A stretch of DNA of 64,000 bases from Dromaius novaehollandiae (Eukaryota > Chordata > Aves > Casuariiformes > Dromaiidae), in assembly GCF_036370855.1 (NCBI RefSeq), contig NC_088103.1, positions 6,015,404 to 6,079,403 on the forward strand. Reading direction: 5' to 3'. Positions 1-15,000 of this stretch are shown piece by piece. Made by a program: the position numbers and the translations under genes. Every line of letters starts with the position of its first letter. Position 1 is the stretch's first letter. Under the pieces are notes generated by a model. The model saw only the letters and a program-made list of their open reading frames with translations. It had not been told where the DNA came from and searched no databases.

Positions 1-3000
1 TTCATTTCATAGCATGGGAGGGTCCTGCCTGGGACGAGCTCCCACCCGCACGGAGGTGTGCTGCAGGGAGCAGGCGTGAGCAGAGGGCCAGCTAAGCCGG
101 CCTTGCAGCAGCGCCGGGAGAAGCCTGGGAAGGAGCCACACCAAAGCAGTCCTTGAGGTGTCTTGCACCCACATCTCCTCCCAGGCAGAGGTAGAGCAAA
201 CAGATTCCTGCAGGAAAAGTGCCTGGCAAATTCCCTTTTACCATCTCCTACTTGTGTGCTTCCCCCCTCCTGGCCCTGGCTCCTGCCCTAATTTGTTATT
301 TATAAATTTCCAGCAAACAAGATGATTCGGGGGGAGTTTTGGCTTGTGGCTCAGGCAAGCTGCTGCCTATTCAGTATTCGCGGCGCATTAGCAGGCATCC
401 CCGTTGGATACCGTTGTTCCTTCTGCCATGGTAACCCTTCAGAGCGAGAACTGCCAGTGCTGGAGGGTGCCCTTTGGGATGCGCGTCCAGATGAGCTTTC
501 GCTTGTGCTCGTATTTGCAATGCCGCGGGGCTCTCCGCCACTCCCTAAATGATCACAGGCTGTGACCGTGTCGCAGCTCCTGCCCGGCAGCGACGTGAAC
601 TGAGCACTGCATGTACTAGGTTGCTCCAGAGGAGGTTAGAGCAGGACCCCAGCACCTCGGAGTCCATTCTCCTCCCTCCGTCCCTGCTGCTTGTCTTCTC
701 AGTGGAGAGTACAACACAGCGGCCAATCCACACGGAAAGGCGACAAGGAAGGAGGGAAGGCAGGGAGCATGGGAAGGCACAAAAAGATAGAGAGAGAGCA
801 AGCCCCAAAGGGCGATGTGCTCACATCTAGGAAGGCTGAATGGCTGGGGTCATGACTGGGGAGGCAGAGATGACACTCCTGTAGGACCTTTATGCCTTGA
901 AGAGAAACCGTGGCCTGGATCCAGTTTCCCAAAGCTATCAGCCCAAACTGTTCACCCTGGGCCAAATGGAAGAAGAAATGCCTTGTCCTCCCCAGGGGCC
1001 AGAATGGAATTGCTCCTGCCTCTGGATTTTCTATGGGATTTGCCAAATTCAAACCATGGAGGCTGACGATGCTCCTGCTTTCTGTCATGGTGCTGGCGTG
1101 CAGACAAAATGTGTCTGCCTCACCCTCTGCTGCCCCATGCAGAGCCCAGGGCTGGGGCTGTCCTGGAAAAAGCAGAATGAGGAGGCCTGGGAGTGTCAGT
1201 GAGGTAGAGCAGGGGACCGAGCTGTCCCTCTGTCCCTGGGATACTTGCCTTGCCCTGCCATTTGTCCTCAGAAAGGAGAACAACCGATCCAGCGCTTATG
1301 GACTTTGCCATCAGCAGCCTTCTTGGTCCTGCATCATCGTTAGTCCAGGAACCATCTGCTGGGCCCCTCCTATGCCTGTACACTCCTGCGGCCACCCTCC
1401 TGCCCCAGTGTTCCCTCAACTGCACTCAGGGGAGGCTGGTCCAAAAATAGCAAGTATGGCCTGGAACATTTTAGGGAGGAGACTTATTTCCCTCCGAACA
1501 GGACTGAAAAACTGAACCCCCAGAATGAACTGCTACTGCAGCCTTGTAGTTTTTAGGCAGAAAAGTTTTTAGGCCTTAAACCCCTGCCTTTGCAGCTGAC
1601 TCACGTGCTCCTTACAGGCACTGTCCAGGTTCCCATCTTCAAAAATCACAACATGTTCTAGCTTTCAGTTGAAATGTATGCTTTTGGTTGACTCATGGAA
1701 AGGCATCTCTCAGAGGTGGCAGGAAGCCCCGGTGATGTGGTGGGGCTGTCAGGCAGAACAGCTGTGTCCAGAGGTGTCAAGTACAGCACCTACACGTGGC
1801 AAAGGTGTTGTGGGCTGGGTCATGATCTTGGGGGAAGGTAGAAGGGGAAAGTGAGGGGTTCAGAGCTACTCAGCTAGTCCTGGGCAATGGGAAGGGTCTT
1901 GGCTAACCCAAGATGAGGCTAATGGGTTATGAGGCTCTCGGGTTGCACAGGGCCTGGAGCTGCAGGTTGGCCATAGGGAAAAGGAGGTAAAAGGGCTCAT
2001 AAACATGGGGTTGTGTGGGCTTGTTTTTCCTGGCCCAAGAGTCAGGACTGCAGTTGTGGTGTCACAGGAAAATGTGGAGTCCTACATGGCTCAGAGAGCA
2101 GGAGGTAGGGGACAATTAGATCGTCCTAGAAAGCAGCCATGGGCTTCAGTGGATCTCGGTTCCCCGTGTCCTTACAGCAGCCCTGCAAGGCTGTGGGGCT
2201 GGGCATTGATGCCAGGATTGGGCTGGGCTGATCAGGTGTGCTAGGCACCCACATGCACTGCAGCCCCTCTGTAAATCAAGAGTTTATGCTCACTGGAGAG
2301 CTGAGCTGGACCATTATCAGGGGAAAAGCTGGTAATGCTGTCCCTCAAACAGCTCAGAGAGAATGTCTCTTCTTTTTCAGGCTAGAGAGGGGACAGAGAC
2401 CATGCTTAGCTCGTTACTTATGGGGCAGCTGAGAGCCTGGCCAGGAGGGCAGCAGACCACAGAGGTGCCATACATGCTGGCTGCAGTAAGTTATGCGTGG
2501 TTCTGGATGGGAGCTGGGTGGCTGCACAGCCGCCCCATGCTCTGGGGAGCCAGCACAGGACAAGGACAGCTCTCGTGGCATGCAAAGACCGTCTTCTGGG
2601 AGCTCAGTCCTCCCCTGAGAGCCTGCACCCCACTGCACTCCTCCACCCCAAAGTCCCTTGCTCCAATCCGTAGGGTAGGCACGGGGGTTTCCTTGGGGTA
2701 CGTGAGCAAGACAGCTTGGCTTGGTGGGCTGGCTGTCCTCCCTGAATACCCTGTGCCAGTGGTTTCTGCAGATGAACTGCACATTTTGTGAAATAGCTCC
2801 ATCTGCTTCTGAGCCACATGCAGCACCTAAATTTGCTCAAGAAAACTGTAGCTTGTGTTGAGTTTTGCTTGTTTGTATGTCTGCCTAAAAATACATAAAT
2901 TAATAGTTTTTTATTGTCATTGTCAAGAAGTACCATTACTAGATTGCACCATATAGACACAGGTACAAATTAAATCTTTATTTGCTGATGGTGGTTCTCC

Positions 3001-6000
3001 CATGCTCAGACTGGTGGCTGAAATCCCTGGGACAACTTATTCTCTGGAAATAGCTCTTCCAGTGTAACAGGGCTGAGATGACCAAGCTAAACTTGGACAT
3101 ATGGCCCCATACCCAGCAAGTACTTGTCCAGAGGCAATGAGATCGATCCCAGCTCAAGGGCTGAAGATAAGCCAGTGGGACCAGTGGGCGAGACAAGCAT
3201 AAGCAGAACAGTGGAGGGATTTTGGAAGAGAGGAAGCGTGGAAGACATTGGTCCTATATTGACCCTGGAGCAAGTACAGCTTGGCCCAGTTGCTGGTATT
3301 GGTGGGAGCAGGGGTAAGGCTCTGTGGGTGTTTTACTCCTAGAGGTACCAGTTCACTCTCCATGGTCTGAATCACTTTCTGACAATTAGATGCTTTGAGT
3401 CAACCTCTGATGGTATCTGGATGACGTTTAGATGATCCAAACCTGGCTCTTAATCCCCTTTCTCTATGCTCCACCCTCTGCAGTGCTTCACTCAGGTGGA
3501 GTCACTTCTGAGAAGTCCTTGGGCCCAGATGCTCCTTGGAAGCAGATTACCAGATGGATCCAGTGTCCTTCAAGAAAATTTTGATGTAATGGACATTTCC
3601 AGAGGAAAATTCAAGCCAAACAGCATTTCACGTGTGGAAACCAACAGGTATCGCCTTGCCCTGAGGGTGAGCTTGGAGGATGAAGCAGCCATCACATGGC
3701 CCATGCCCTGCTCCACTTCTCTTCCTGGTAATTTGGGTTTGTCTGTAGAAAGGAAAAGAGGAAAACTGTGCTGCAGGGACACAGCAGAAGCAAGGGACAA
3801 AAGGGAGGTGAATGAGCTGGGTAACCAGAAACCTGGCATCTCCCTACTTCTTCCTCCAACATCAGTATCTTTCCTAAAGCAGTTGATTTTTGCTCCTTAC
3901 TCACCCATCTGAAGCATCTTTAGGAAGATATCCAGTCCTTTTGGGGTGGAAGCCACCACTGAAAGCACCGTAGGTTGCAGGCTCCTCTCTTGCAGCCTGG
4001 GTCTTGTGGCCACATGCTCCAGCCTGCACGGAGGCATGAGGAGGATGCACTCAGGAGAGGTGGCACTGAGCCTTGTTTGTTTGGGCCGGGGGGATGTTTC
4101 AGCCCTGCTCTGCCAGCTCCTGCAGCAGAATGGGGATGGTCTCCTTCCCTCAGCGTCTCCCTGGGACATCAAATGGGGTTCGGGGTGACACTGGGGCTGC
4201 AGTGCAGTTGGAGTTGATTTATGCAGGGAGGGCCACATTCACGGAGAGCACAGTAGGGCCTGGGTTCAACCCCAAACCTCCTGTTTGCTGTGTAGTCCTG
4301 TCTGGAAACAAGAGGAGGCCTCAGTACCTGCTTCAAGCGCTGACTGTCCTGGTCAGGATGGATCTGTGCAGAGAGCACTGATTTCCAAGCCCCCTGGAAA
4401 ATGCTGGGAGTTCAGCACACCAGCCACTGCCAGAGGGAAACATACCCAGGTCCTCCAAATATTTAACGGGAATCAGTTTCATGTGAAAGAATTTGCTGAG
4501 CTGCAGAAAGCCCCGCAAACGAGAGACGGGGAGCAAAAGGCCGCAGAGCTCTGGGCGTGTGCGAGCCTTGTCGGGTCTCAGGAAAGCTTCTGTTCTCCTG
4601 GATATGAAAGAAGATCCCCAGCTGATGGGGGAATGCGAGGCAGTTTGTGGCAGGAGAGAGGCAGTCTGCTCAAGAAGAAATCAAAGCGAAATAAGCAGAT
4701 GACTTTTGTGGAGGGAGCTCTTTCATCTGGCTCCTTGTGACCATGCCGTACTCATAAAAGGCACTTCAGTGTCTTTGCCAGCCCACTCGGGAGGGTAAAA
4801 GGACACGACCAGCCCCACGGAGACCTTTCCCTCCCCAGAGGATGCTGACCGTGAAATGTCCCTGGCCACGGGAAGGGTGCCTGCTGCTGCAGGGACCCGT
4901 GCTGCGGAGGGCCAGGGCACAAGGGGCGTTACGACCGGAGCTGGGAAGTGGGAGGCAGCATATGATGGGAGATAGGGCGTGGAAGTGAGTTCCTCCAACC
5001 ACAGGTCCGCCTGGCAAGCCCTGATCTCGACAGTCACGTAAAGCAGGCAGGACATGTACATGCAAGTTGAGGGGGAGATGTTTACATGGGTATGTAATAC
5101 ACATTGAGGCTGTGGTCCAGACATACTGAGTCTGGGGCATCCTCTGAGAAGGCAGGATGGGGAGTCACAGTCCTTGGCAGCACAAATACTATCCTACCCG
5201 GTACATAGGGAACGTGAAGGAGAGACGGGTCTGGCACCCCATTCAGGGTGAAGAGATGTCTCTGTATTAGAGTACAGCTAACTTTTCCCCAGGAAGAACC
5301 TGTCAAAGATCCCAAATGCTATCTGTGAAAGATTGCCACAAAGTGTTCTTTGCAGTAATAAAATGAGATGAAATGGTATCCATTTTTTCCAAAGCAAAGC
5401 AGGGCTCATGGACAAAGTACTCTCCTTTTTTTGTGCACATGGTGCTCAAAACCTAGTGTCCATGGCTTTGTTTTTTCCCTACATACCGTCCTGAGTCTCC
5501 ATCCTACCAGGACCTGCTTCTTACAGTGCGGATATCTTTCTCAGGAGCCCTGATCTCAGACGCTAGATCTTAGTATTGAGGGGATTTTTAATAACAGGAA
5601 ACTTTTTACAGCAGGAGAAGCCCTTTTCATTGCTCTCTGAGACACCAAAACCAGATCATAAAAATTATTAAGGAGGTAAAACAAAAAGAAACAAACCACT
5701 TTGGGGGAAAAAAATGAAGCCTAAAATGTCATCCCAGAGGGGAATATTGCAGAGGCAGAGAGTGTGGGAGATGAGGGCTCCCGATGGGAAATGCTCAGCA
5801 ACCTGAAGGCAAGTGATTCCTGCTGGCACACCTCTGAAATGTGGAGCCTGATGGTCAGTGTGTGAGCAAAGAGGCCTCTGTTCGGCTCCACTTGCCTGTT
5901 CTCCCTTGGCAACTTTGACAGCTCATAGATGGTGAGTTCCCACTTTGGGTTTCTTCTTGTCCTATCGCTTTTCCATGTATCTGCACAGCTAGGGAGGTGT

Positions 6001-9000
6001 CTGCCTCACCCTGGCTTGGGGCTGTTGCTAGCTTGCAGGGGACATCCCCTTGGCACCCAAGGTGGAAGGACACACCAGCACCCGGATCAGCCTCCCTGGC
6101 CTTTCTGGAAAGTCGGAGGATGCTTCAGAGTGTGCAGGCTGCACAGCTTCCAGGACCAGCTCGAGTGCTCCTGCCAGGGCGGCGAGGGGCCACGGCTTCT
6201 CCTCTGCTGGAGTGCTCTGGCCCACCAGTGCAGGAGACCTTGCCAAAGCAGCTGGCTTCTCTAGAGACCAGGGACGAGGTGACTTGCGTGGGAGGAAAGA
6301 GGATGGCACTGCTCCAAGTTCATCTTGGCTCTCGACGGAGAGATGTTGAAATCTGAGTAGGACCTAAAATATACAGACATCAGTAAAAAAAACCAGAGGT
6401 GTTCATTGCTGTAAGGTTATAAAAATCTTACAGAAAATCCAAGTGAGGCATCAGCATTGACTCTGCCCAGAGGCACTCTGGACTATCCAGTTGGGTTTAG
6501 GCCTTCACTACCCACGTGCGTAGGTTGTGTCTCAACAGCTAACGCTGTGAAAAACCCTAGAGCAAAACCTATCCCCCACTCCACTCCTTGGCTGGCTTTG
6601 AGGGCAAACGGGACAGGCAACTGCCCTGTGTGGGGAGAGGTTTGGAGACAAGTCCCTTCTTCCTGGGAAGCAGAGAGAGGATCCCAGGGAAAGTCCAGGC
6701 AGAAGAACTGGAGACTCCCAAGGAACTGGGCACACGAGGAGTTTGTTGGTAGAGATTTGTAGCAGAAATGTTAGGATTGGTCTGGATTGCGTAGGGTCAG
6801 AAACGTGTGTGTGAGAACACCAGAAGATGCAGTAGAACAAGGGTTGCACGAATGGCTTGTATGGATAACCAAGCACACAACGGTTGGCAACCAAACTGGT
6901 ATGCACAGAGGGCCTGTGTGGTGTGCCCCAGCACCAGAAAGCTTGTTTTCCAGTAAAAGGAGGATGGAAGCAATTGTGTGCTATTCCTCTTCCTGTTATC
7001 CCAGCAGAGAGGGAACAGGAGCCATAAAGATACCTAAAATAAGGTAATAATGACAACACGCAGAAAACCTGCTGAGATTCACAGAGGGTGAATTAAGCAA
7101 GGGTGAACACGCTGAGGCAAAAGACCCTATCTTGATAATCACTGACTCCTAAGAGGAATGAGAGACCAGTCCAAAACCCAGCTCGTGAAGGCCAGTAGGC
7201 AGGGACACAGAGAACAGTGAGAACCTGACAACTGGTGCTCCTTGTCCCATGTGCTGCACAGGCGTAACGCTGGCCAGACCCCCGGGCCTCCCGTGGGGCT
7301 GGTGAGTATGTGGGGCTGGGGCTGGCAGGGGGCAGAGCCAAATTATGCCAAAAATAAAGTAAAATAAATCCCCTTGCCCATTGCGTAGTCTTGCACTGAG
7401 TTTCATTACGTTAAATCCTTGCACACCGGCACTATCAGATGAAGTCAGCCCCACACAGTCTTTGGGATGACCGCCCTGGACAGCCTTTCCTCACCAGCAC
7501 TAGGTCAAGGCCCCACACATAGTCAGAGCTGCTGAATTTGGGGCTGGAGGCGGCAGGCTGGAGCCGGCAGTGTTGCTTTGCTGTACAGCTTTTGTATCGG
7601 GATGTCAGCTGCAAGGTGGCAGACGAGCTGCAACTATCCTTTCCGAGGGAGAGAAAATGATCTGGGCACCTGTCTGCCATGGCTTTCCTTTTGTAACCCA
7701 TCCTTCAGCAGCTCGGTCCTGGAATAAAACCCCACCAATACTGGGATATAAGATGCTGAAAATAGAGTCTGGCTGGACCGCAGGCCTTCAGATGTCTCAC
7801 AAACAATGTCCAGCTTGACTTGCAGGCAGGTTACCCAGAAAAGGCCTTCTCATTTTCTGTATTGAGAAGCCAATATTCAAGAGCAGAGCGTGAGGTTGAG
7901 GAGAAGGAAACTGCTTATGCTGGTAAGGAAGGCTGTGAAATTGCTGTTTCTAAGTTGTGCACCGGAGCTTGGGCAAGTCCCTTAGCCTCCTGGGCCTTGG
8001 CCGGTGCCTGCAGGATGGGGGTCCCCATCCCTGCCCTGGTCCCTGGGTGCACGTGGAGTCTCACACATCACATGCCATGAACCACGATGCTGCTAACTGC
8101 ACGTTGCCCTTCTCTGTTGCGGGGCAGAATTTGGTGTCTGGTGGCTAAAATACTTTGCTCCAACCCAAATTCCTCTATTCAGTGACAACTTAACAGGGAG
8201 AGGGGTGGGCGAGCTGGGGGAGGTGAGGCTGGATGCAGGAAGATGCAGATCCCAGGCCTGGCACAGTCAGGTGAGGTCGGGCATGGTGAACAGGTAAGCA
8301 GGGTCTGGTGGAAAGGCAAGGTGTCCTCTCCCACGCTGGTACAGCTTCCAGCCATGATCAGCTTATTAAAGGCCCTTCCTGATGAACCAGCCCAGCTGGT
8401 CTCTGGTTCCTGGAAATGTAGCCTGCAATCACAGCAGCGTCAGTGGAAGGGTCTCAGGTCTCCATCCCTACCTCCTGCTCAGAGCAGGACTGTAGCCAGT
8501 GCTAGGTCAAGGCGGCCTTCTTCATAAGGGGGGGGCTCAGCCCACACAAATGCGGCCACACATTTGCCACTTTCATGTTGCTACGGTTTGGCACCGCAGA
8601 TTTTCTCTGATGCTTAAAATCTATTGCAAGGGCTGCCTTTTCCCTTTGTACTGATTTACAGCTGTTTCCAAATGCAGGCGTACCTAAAACCACAGGAAAA
8701 TTTCTCAATGCTACTCACAACTTAGCAATTCTTATCACGTATGGTTAACCAGAAAGAGTCTGAATAAGTCTGCTTGTGAAAGGTTGTATTTCTTGTGGTT
8801 TCAGGCCTTCCCCATTTACCAGAAAAAAGAAATTAATATCAAGAAATTAAATTCTATGCGCTCAGCTATATAATGAACTTTTACAGCGTTTTTGGTTACT
8901 ACAATACTTACTCAACAGGACTGTATGTTTAAGAAATCTCCTCAGAGTTTAACTCTGCCTTGGATTGAGTTAAAAATTCAGTAGACACTGAAGAAGGAAA

Positions 9001-12000
9001 GCAATTTTAACAGGTTTTGTGATGACTGGAAGAAATGATAAAGTAGTCCTGGATAAGGGACTATGCAGAAATAACTGCTATATTTAAGAAGGCTTCTTTC
9101 GGCATGAACATCTCCTGTCTCACTGGCAGCTTGCTACTGAAGGCCAGAAGGGATCTCTGAGCTACTCCAGGCCACCTGGACGTGATGTCCATGTCTCTGC
9201 GCCAAAGGTTTGGGCACAACTCTAGTCTCTGGCTGGGTTGGTTGAGGGAAGGCAGCGGGAGCGTCGCGCAGATGCTTTCAGTGGGTCTGCGGGAGCTCTC
9301 GAATCGGGCAGACCACCTCAGTGCAGCCACGGACGAGCCAAGGCTCAGCCAGGGCACTCGTGAGTGCCTGAGCTGGGTCCTGCTGAGGTGGAAGATCATG
9401 GGCATCCTTTGCCCTCACCACTGCAGCAGCGCAGACCGTTCCCACAGCTACAGCTCATTCCTGTCCTTCCTGATGTACCCTGCCAAGGTGGGTCCACGCT
9501 TTCATCTCTGCTGCAGAGTCACCTGAGAGAACTTTGCAGCAGTGGGGTTTTCACCCGCCGCTTTGGTGGATAAAACCAGAAGGTGTGTCTTTGGGTATCA
9601 GAGGGGGATGCTGTGGCTCATGGGACGTGACCTTGCTTCCTACCTGCCCCAGGGACTGCAGAAAAGTGTCCCTTCCCCAGCTGGGCGTAAGGACAGTCAC
9701 AGCTAGGCCAATTCATGTGTCACCGGAATGAGTACTGTGGACTTCCTTGCAGATTTGGCTGGGATATTGGAGTAATTCCAGCCCTCGCAGTTCCTCATGC
9801 AGCTGTTTGGCTGCCCAGATGTTGGCCCAGCTGAGTTCCCAAAAGCCTGGGTAAAAGCTGGGGGTCTTCTAATGCTAGAGCAGAGTATGTGGCCGTCCTG
9901 CTGTCCGTGAGGCCTTGCTTCACCAAGAAGGTGTCACAACTTGTTTCAGAGCCCAGCTTGCTGGTGCCAGTGACTTGAAGAAGATGGTGCTGTCTAGCCA
10001 AAATAGCCAGTACCAGTAAGAGATGGTTTTCACAAGGGCCACATCTCATATTATGGCAGATCAGATCCCATAACAAGCCAGCAGAGCCTGGTTTAACGCA
10101 CTGCACTGACAGAAGAGCGAGGCAGGGGTGGGAAGGGCTCAGTTTGATTGTACGATGATGTTACAAGGACTTCTTGGCTTCCTATTTTGTCTGAAAAACA
10201 AACCCTGCAGATCCATATTACAAATCAGACCACATAAATCCTGAAAAGCATGGGATCTGTCTAACGTGTAATTAAGTGTCAGGTTTGTTTGGAGGCCTTC
10301 TCTTTTTTTCCCCAAAAAAAGACCAAAGTCAGTGAAAATATTTTATTAAAGCATGAAGAAAATGTTTTGTTCCTGGTGTTTTAAATCCCACACCTCCCTC
10401 TTCTGTGGCATTGTAGGCAAATATGAAAAGGAGAGGCTTCACCGAAATGAAAATCCCCAAGCAGTATCTTTGAAAAAACTCAAAAATGAGATTTGTGTGT
10501 GTCACATCCTGCTGTGTCCTCCAGTGACTAAGCCAAGAGTGAAGCTCTATCTCAGGGATAAGGCTGGCAGGCGCTCTAAGAAAATCAAGTAATGAAATAA
10601 ATAACCAGCCACAAACATGCTCCTGGTGAAATTGCAATCCAAGAGGGTGAGGAGTTGGAGGTTAATGTCTGCTTACTAGCTGGAAAACAGAAGGACGAAT
10701 AACTTGCCACTGGTCAACCAGGGAGCCCAGAGCTCAGAAGAGACTTGGGCTTTTGCAGGCTCTGCGTCAGAGATGCGCAGTGGCTCCCCTTCCTCCTGAA
10801 GGCACGCAGCCCCCTCCTCGGCAGCCCCCAAAGGCCCCCACGTTCCTGTGGTGCCTCCAGGGTCTTCAGGACTTGCCCAGCACAGGTGCAAATCTGCATT
10901 AGAGAAGTGCTCAGCAGAGCGGATGAAGGTCACAGACACAGTGAGGAATGTGGCCTGTTCACTGGAAAGGAGGATGCATCACACGGGAGCTACAAAAGAG
11001 CCGGACTCTTCTGGTGCACCACAGGCTGACATGCAGCATCAGGCAGCTGGTCACAGCTGCGGCACTGAGATGGCTCCATCCTGTCCCCAAACCTATTGCT
11101 GCCAGCGGGGCAAGATTTGGATGTCTGGTTCTTTTTGACGCGCCCCAGATTATGCAAAGCATCATCAGGACTGACACCAGTCCCACAGGAGAACTGTGGC
11201 TGCCTCAAGTGGCAGCAGGAGACCAAGCAAAGGGGCATCTGAAACAGACCGTCACACTCCTGCATGGACAATTCTCAGCTGTCCACGCTAGTAGGGGTCC
11301 TACAGTGGTTGTCTACTCTAGACATCTGCCCCAAGAAGATAGATCACCTTCTTCACAAAATTTGCCCTCAGCTGAGACAAAGCAACCCAGAAAGCTATGT
11401 GGGCTGTGGCAGACCTTTCCCAAGGGAGTGCCACCCCTTCCCCCATGATGCCCAGCCCCAAACACTATGCAATACCCTCAGTGACTTTATCAGCCCTTGA
11501 AACTGCCATCTCCAAAACACCAGTGCAACAGTTCTGAGTTGAAACACTTTGATTTTGACCGAAACATTGCAGCTGATGAAAAGTCAACATTCCCTCAGAC
11601 AAAAAAAATGTCATTTCCTGACCAGCTCCGAGCTTCACCTTTCTAGAAACTTTCTTTCACAGCTTGACTTGAAATTCTGCTCATTTGGAAGCACTTATTT
11701 TGCTCTAACGTCTCAGCTTCCCTGGAACCGGCTGTCCCCTAGCGACATTGGAGGTGTAGGTTTCAGGATCTACACCCTCTATCAGGCTTTGCTTCCGCCT
11801 CAAATGCAGTCTGAGCCCCAGACCGAATCTGGATTCAATAAAGGACCAGAAGAGCTCATTATGTGGAGCAAAGGGAAAAGAAGGAGGGGAAGGAAAGGAT
11901 ACTTTTTGCAAATTCCTTTTTTTTTTCTTCAAAAAGTAACATTGTGTTTTTTCCATTTGCAGTGATGGCATGTTTTCTGATTCTCTTTAATTTTATCATA

Positions 12001-15000
12001 AAATGGTCCAATTCAGAGTGTAATGTTTCTCCCATGGTCACCCACAGCTTTCATTTGAAGCCCCAGTGACTATATTTTATCTTCAGTTGCTGGAAATGGG
12101 GAAATCCGGGTTGGACCTGCCTGCAATTCTGGGTTTCACAAATTTTCATCATTCCTGGGGCACTGAGACCCTTGAGGTGAACCATGCCTACGGGAAATTC
12201 TGAAAAACTCTCTGAACAACTCAGGAGTATTTATGTGGTGTCCTTCAAAGGACATGCATTCTCAGGACAGCATCGCAGTAAAAAAAGCCAGAGCAACCAT
12301 AGTTACCAGCTCTGATATATGAACCAATCACTCCTGAAACCAATAAAATGGGGTACTAATAAGGAGGGGAAGCATCCAGATTCCAAACATCTTAGCTAGA
12401 ATCTCCAGGCACTTTTAGCACTGAGAACCAGTTTCCATCCTGCTGACACATCAGGGCTGTCTTTGTTTCGGGGTTGTCCTCATAACCAAGTAGCTGTGAC
12501 TTGCTCACCCAGGCTCACAGCCACCACCCCAAAAACATCAGTTTTTGTGTGATAAATGCCAGCGTCTGGTTTGAGTTGACCCTGCTGTCCTAGACAGAGC
12601 TGCAACAAGAGTACGTGGGCAGGAGATTCCCACATCTGGGTGTGCTGCCCCCCCTTCCCCTCACCACGGCATGGCTCAGGGGCTCACCATGGCCACGCTG
12701 GGCTAGGACTGCAGCCTGCTCTTTTCCACCTCCAGCTCCATGGGAACCCAGCAGAGGATGGTGAGGATGCTGCAGAAGATGACACTTGGTGCACCCACAC
12801 AGCTGTGGCAGCTGGTGTTTCTGTGAACTAGCTGCAAAGGGCTGAGAAAGGAATAGGTTTGATACCTGCCCCATGACTGCAGTGTGGGGTGATCTGGCCA
12901 ACCTACAGCAACGTCTGCAAGAGCGTGGTGTCAGCAGATGTGGTGAGCACAGCTCCCGCGAGGTTTGGCGCCTTGTGCCGAGTGTGTCATGCAAAGAGGC
13001 TAAATGTAGATAAAAGGGCAAAACGCCCTTGGAGTGTTCTTCCCGTTCTCCTTCCTCCCAGGAGGCTGCTAGAGGCCTGCAGGGTTTTTTGGGTGTGATG
13101 CAAAGGGGCACTGTGGCTCAAGAACTGGGTTGTAGGCAAAGCAAGAGAAACAACCGGTCAAAGGATGCCCTGGTGAAGACCACAGTTCTCGCAGGTGTTT
13201 TGGACCAGCCCTAGTGATTGGGAGGATGAGTGACTGGGAATCAGGCACAACTTGCAGACGACAAAAAAAGCCATTAGATCAAAATGGCAAAAACAAGCAA
13301 AAAAGTTGTGACGAGGCTCTGGGCCGACCGTGCAGCACCTGAAGAGGCATGGCCCTGCTGTGTCACCGCACAGCCCGGTGCCCATGTCTGGACCCAAAAG
13401 GAGCACTCTGCCCCAGCCTCCAGGCACCCCGCTCACCTCAGGGCAGCCCTTTGCAGGAAGCACTCCAAAGTCTTGACAGTCACCTGAGCAAAGCTGTTCC
13501 CGTACAATTGCAGCTGTATCAGAGCCAGAAATAAAATACAGGCCTCTGCTGGACTTGGTGACACATGAAGTCACAGGAACCAGGGCTCAACAGGTACGGA
13601 GTCAGTCCCAAAAGCTGCTGCAGAGATTGGGTTTCAGGCTCCTCCAGCCACAGGGTTCCCTGAATCTAATCCCTCTTCAGCCAAGTGATGGCACAGGACA
13701 CAAAATATATGCTGCTTGGTGGCAGGCCAGCACTGCTCCCCAGTGAGCCAAGAGGAAGCAGGAGATTTATGTTGGCCTGTGAGTTTTGCATCTCTTAGAG
13801 AGCTTAATAAAATTCACAACGTAAGTATGATGGCCTCCAGATGTTGCAGTCATATCGTGGCTGGCCTGGCCTGCCACCTCGCAAAGGACAAGAGTACTCC
13901 ACATCAGAGGTGGTCTATCGTTGGAGGTGTGGGTTGACACAATCACTAAAAGCTACTGGTTTTGGTGGAGCAGGATGGACTGGAGGCCCTTTCCCACACC
14001 AAGAGCCCAGGCTTTCAGCTCCCCTGGGATCACTGCAGGCAGGCAAAGAAGGACTTCAAATAGAGCCATGTGCCATCCACGTGCCCAGTGGCCCATTGCT
14101 CACCACAGCCTATGGCACAGGGCCACCAGTTTCTGTGTCCCGGGACGGCGAGACATTAGCCCCGCTACACTGGTGGGAAATTTCAAAGTGATCAAAGATG
14201 GGGTACCTTTGGTTGCCAACACAGACCCTCCTGTTTGCATCCTCCCCGCCACTCACAGAGTTTCACAAACAATCCACAGGCTGCTTTTTCCACCCATGCA
14301 TGGAGGAGCCTCGAGAGAGCTTTGGTCTATCCCTCCTCCCTTGCTGCACCAAAACCTGCCCCTGAATTTTCTGGGCAGCGTTTGTCTGAAATCCTTGGTT
14401 TGCATTACTCTCTGTGAATATCAGCTTGACAGAGCTCTCCTACCTTTTTTTTTTTTAATTTTTTTTTTAATTGACAAAAGCCAGGAACATCAATGACCAG
14501 AGGGACTGCTGACCCCTGCTCTGAGGCAGACAAGAGAACTGCAGTTCCACTGCCACAAGAGAGATCTGTAAGCCGCAGAAACCCGTTGCTTTCCAGAAGA
14601 CTTTCTGCAAGCTGAAAGGCAGTGTTTGTACAGATGCTGCCAGCAGCATGTGGGTATCTTCAGATGAGCTGGGGGATAAAGTAAAAGATTGCTTTTTGGA
14701 TTATTAAATGCATTCAGGCCACTGTAACATGCAAGAGTGTGGGGGAGTGTTGAATGAGGCCTCACCACTCAGAAAGAGATGCTCACGTACTACCTAGCGT
14801 GCAGGGAAACAGCTGTCAAGGATTCAGAAAACTTCAGCAGCCTGGGCCAGGGAGCTGGTGGCGGAAAAGACACTGAGCCTTTGAAATACCTCCAGCCATT
14901 TCTGAATACTCAGTAACTTTTTTCCCAAGGTGCCTTGAGGTTTCCCTCATCCCAGTTCCTCCACGTGCAGGGCTGGGTGGCTCTGCAAAGCTGATTTGGC

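Noticed and set aside
10353-10592. Plus-strand frame with several cysteines, considered as a ZNF511 zinc-finger exon
   Set aside because: Cys and His spacing does not fit a C2H2 finger, and no flanking ZNF511 peptide is present.
12590-13111. Minus-strand frame of 173 codons in the left intergenic region
   Set aside because: No recognisable domain, splice signals or neighbouring exons. Length is compatible with chance in GC-rich DNA.
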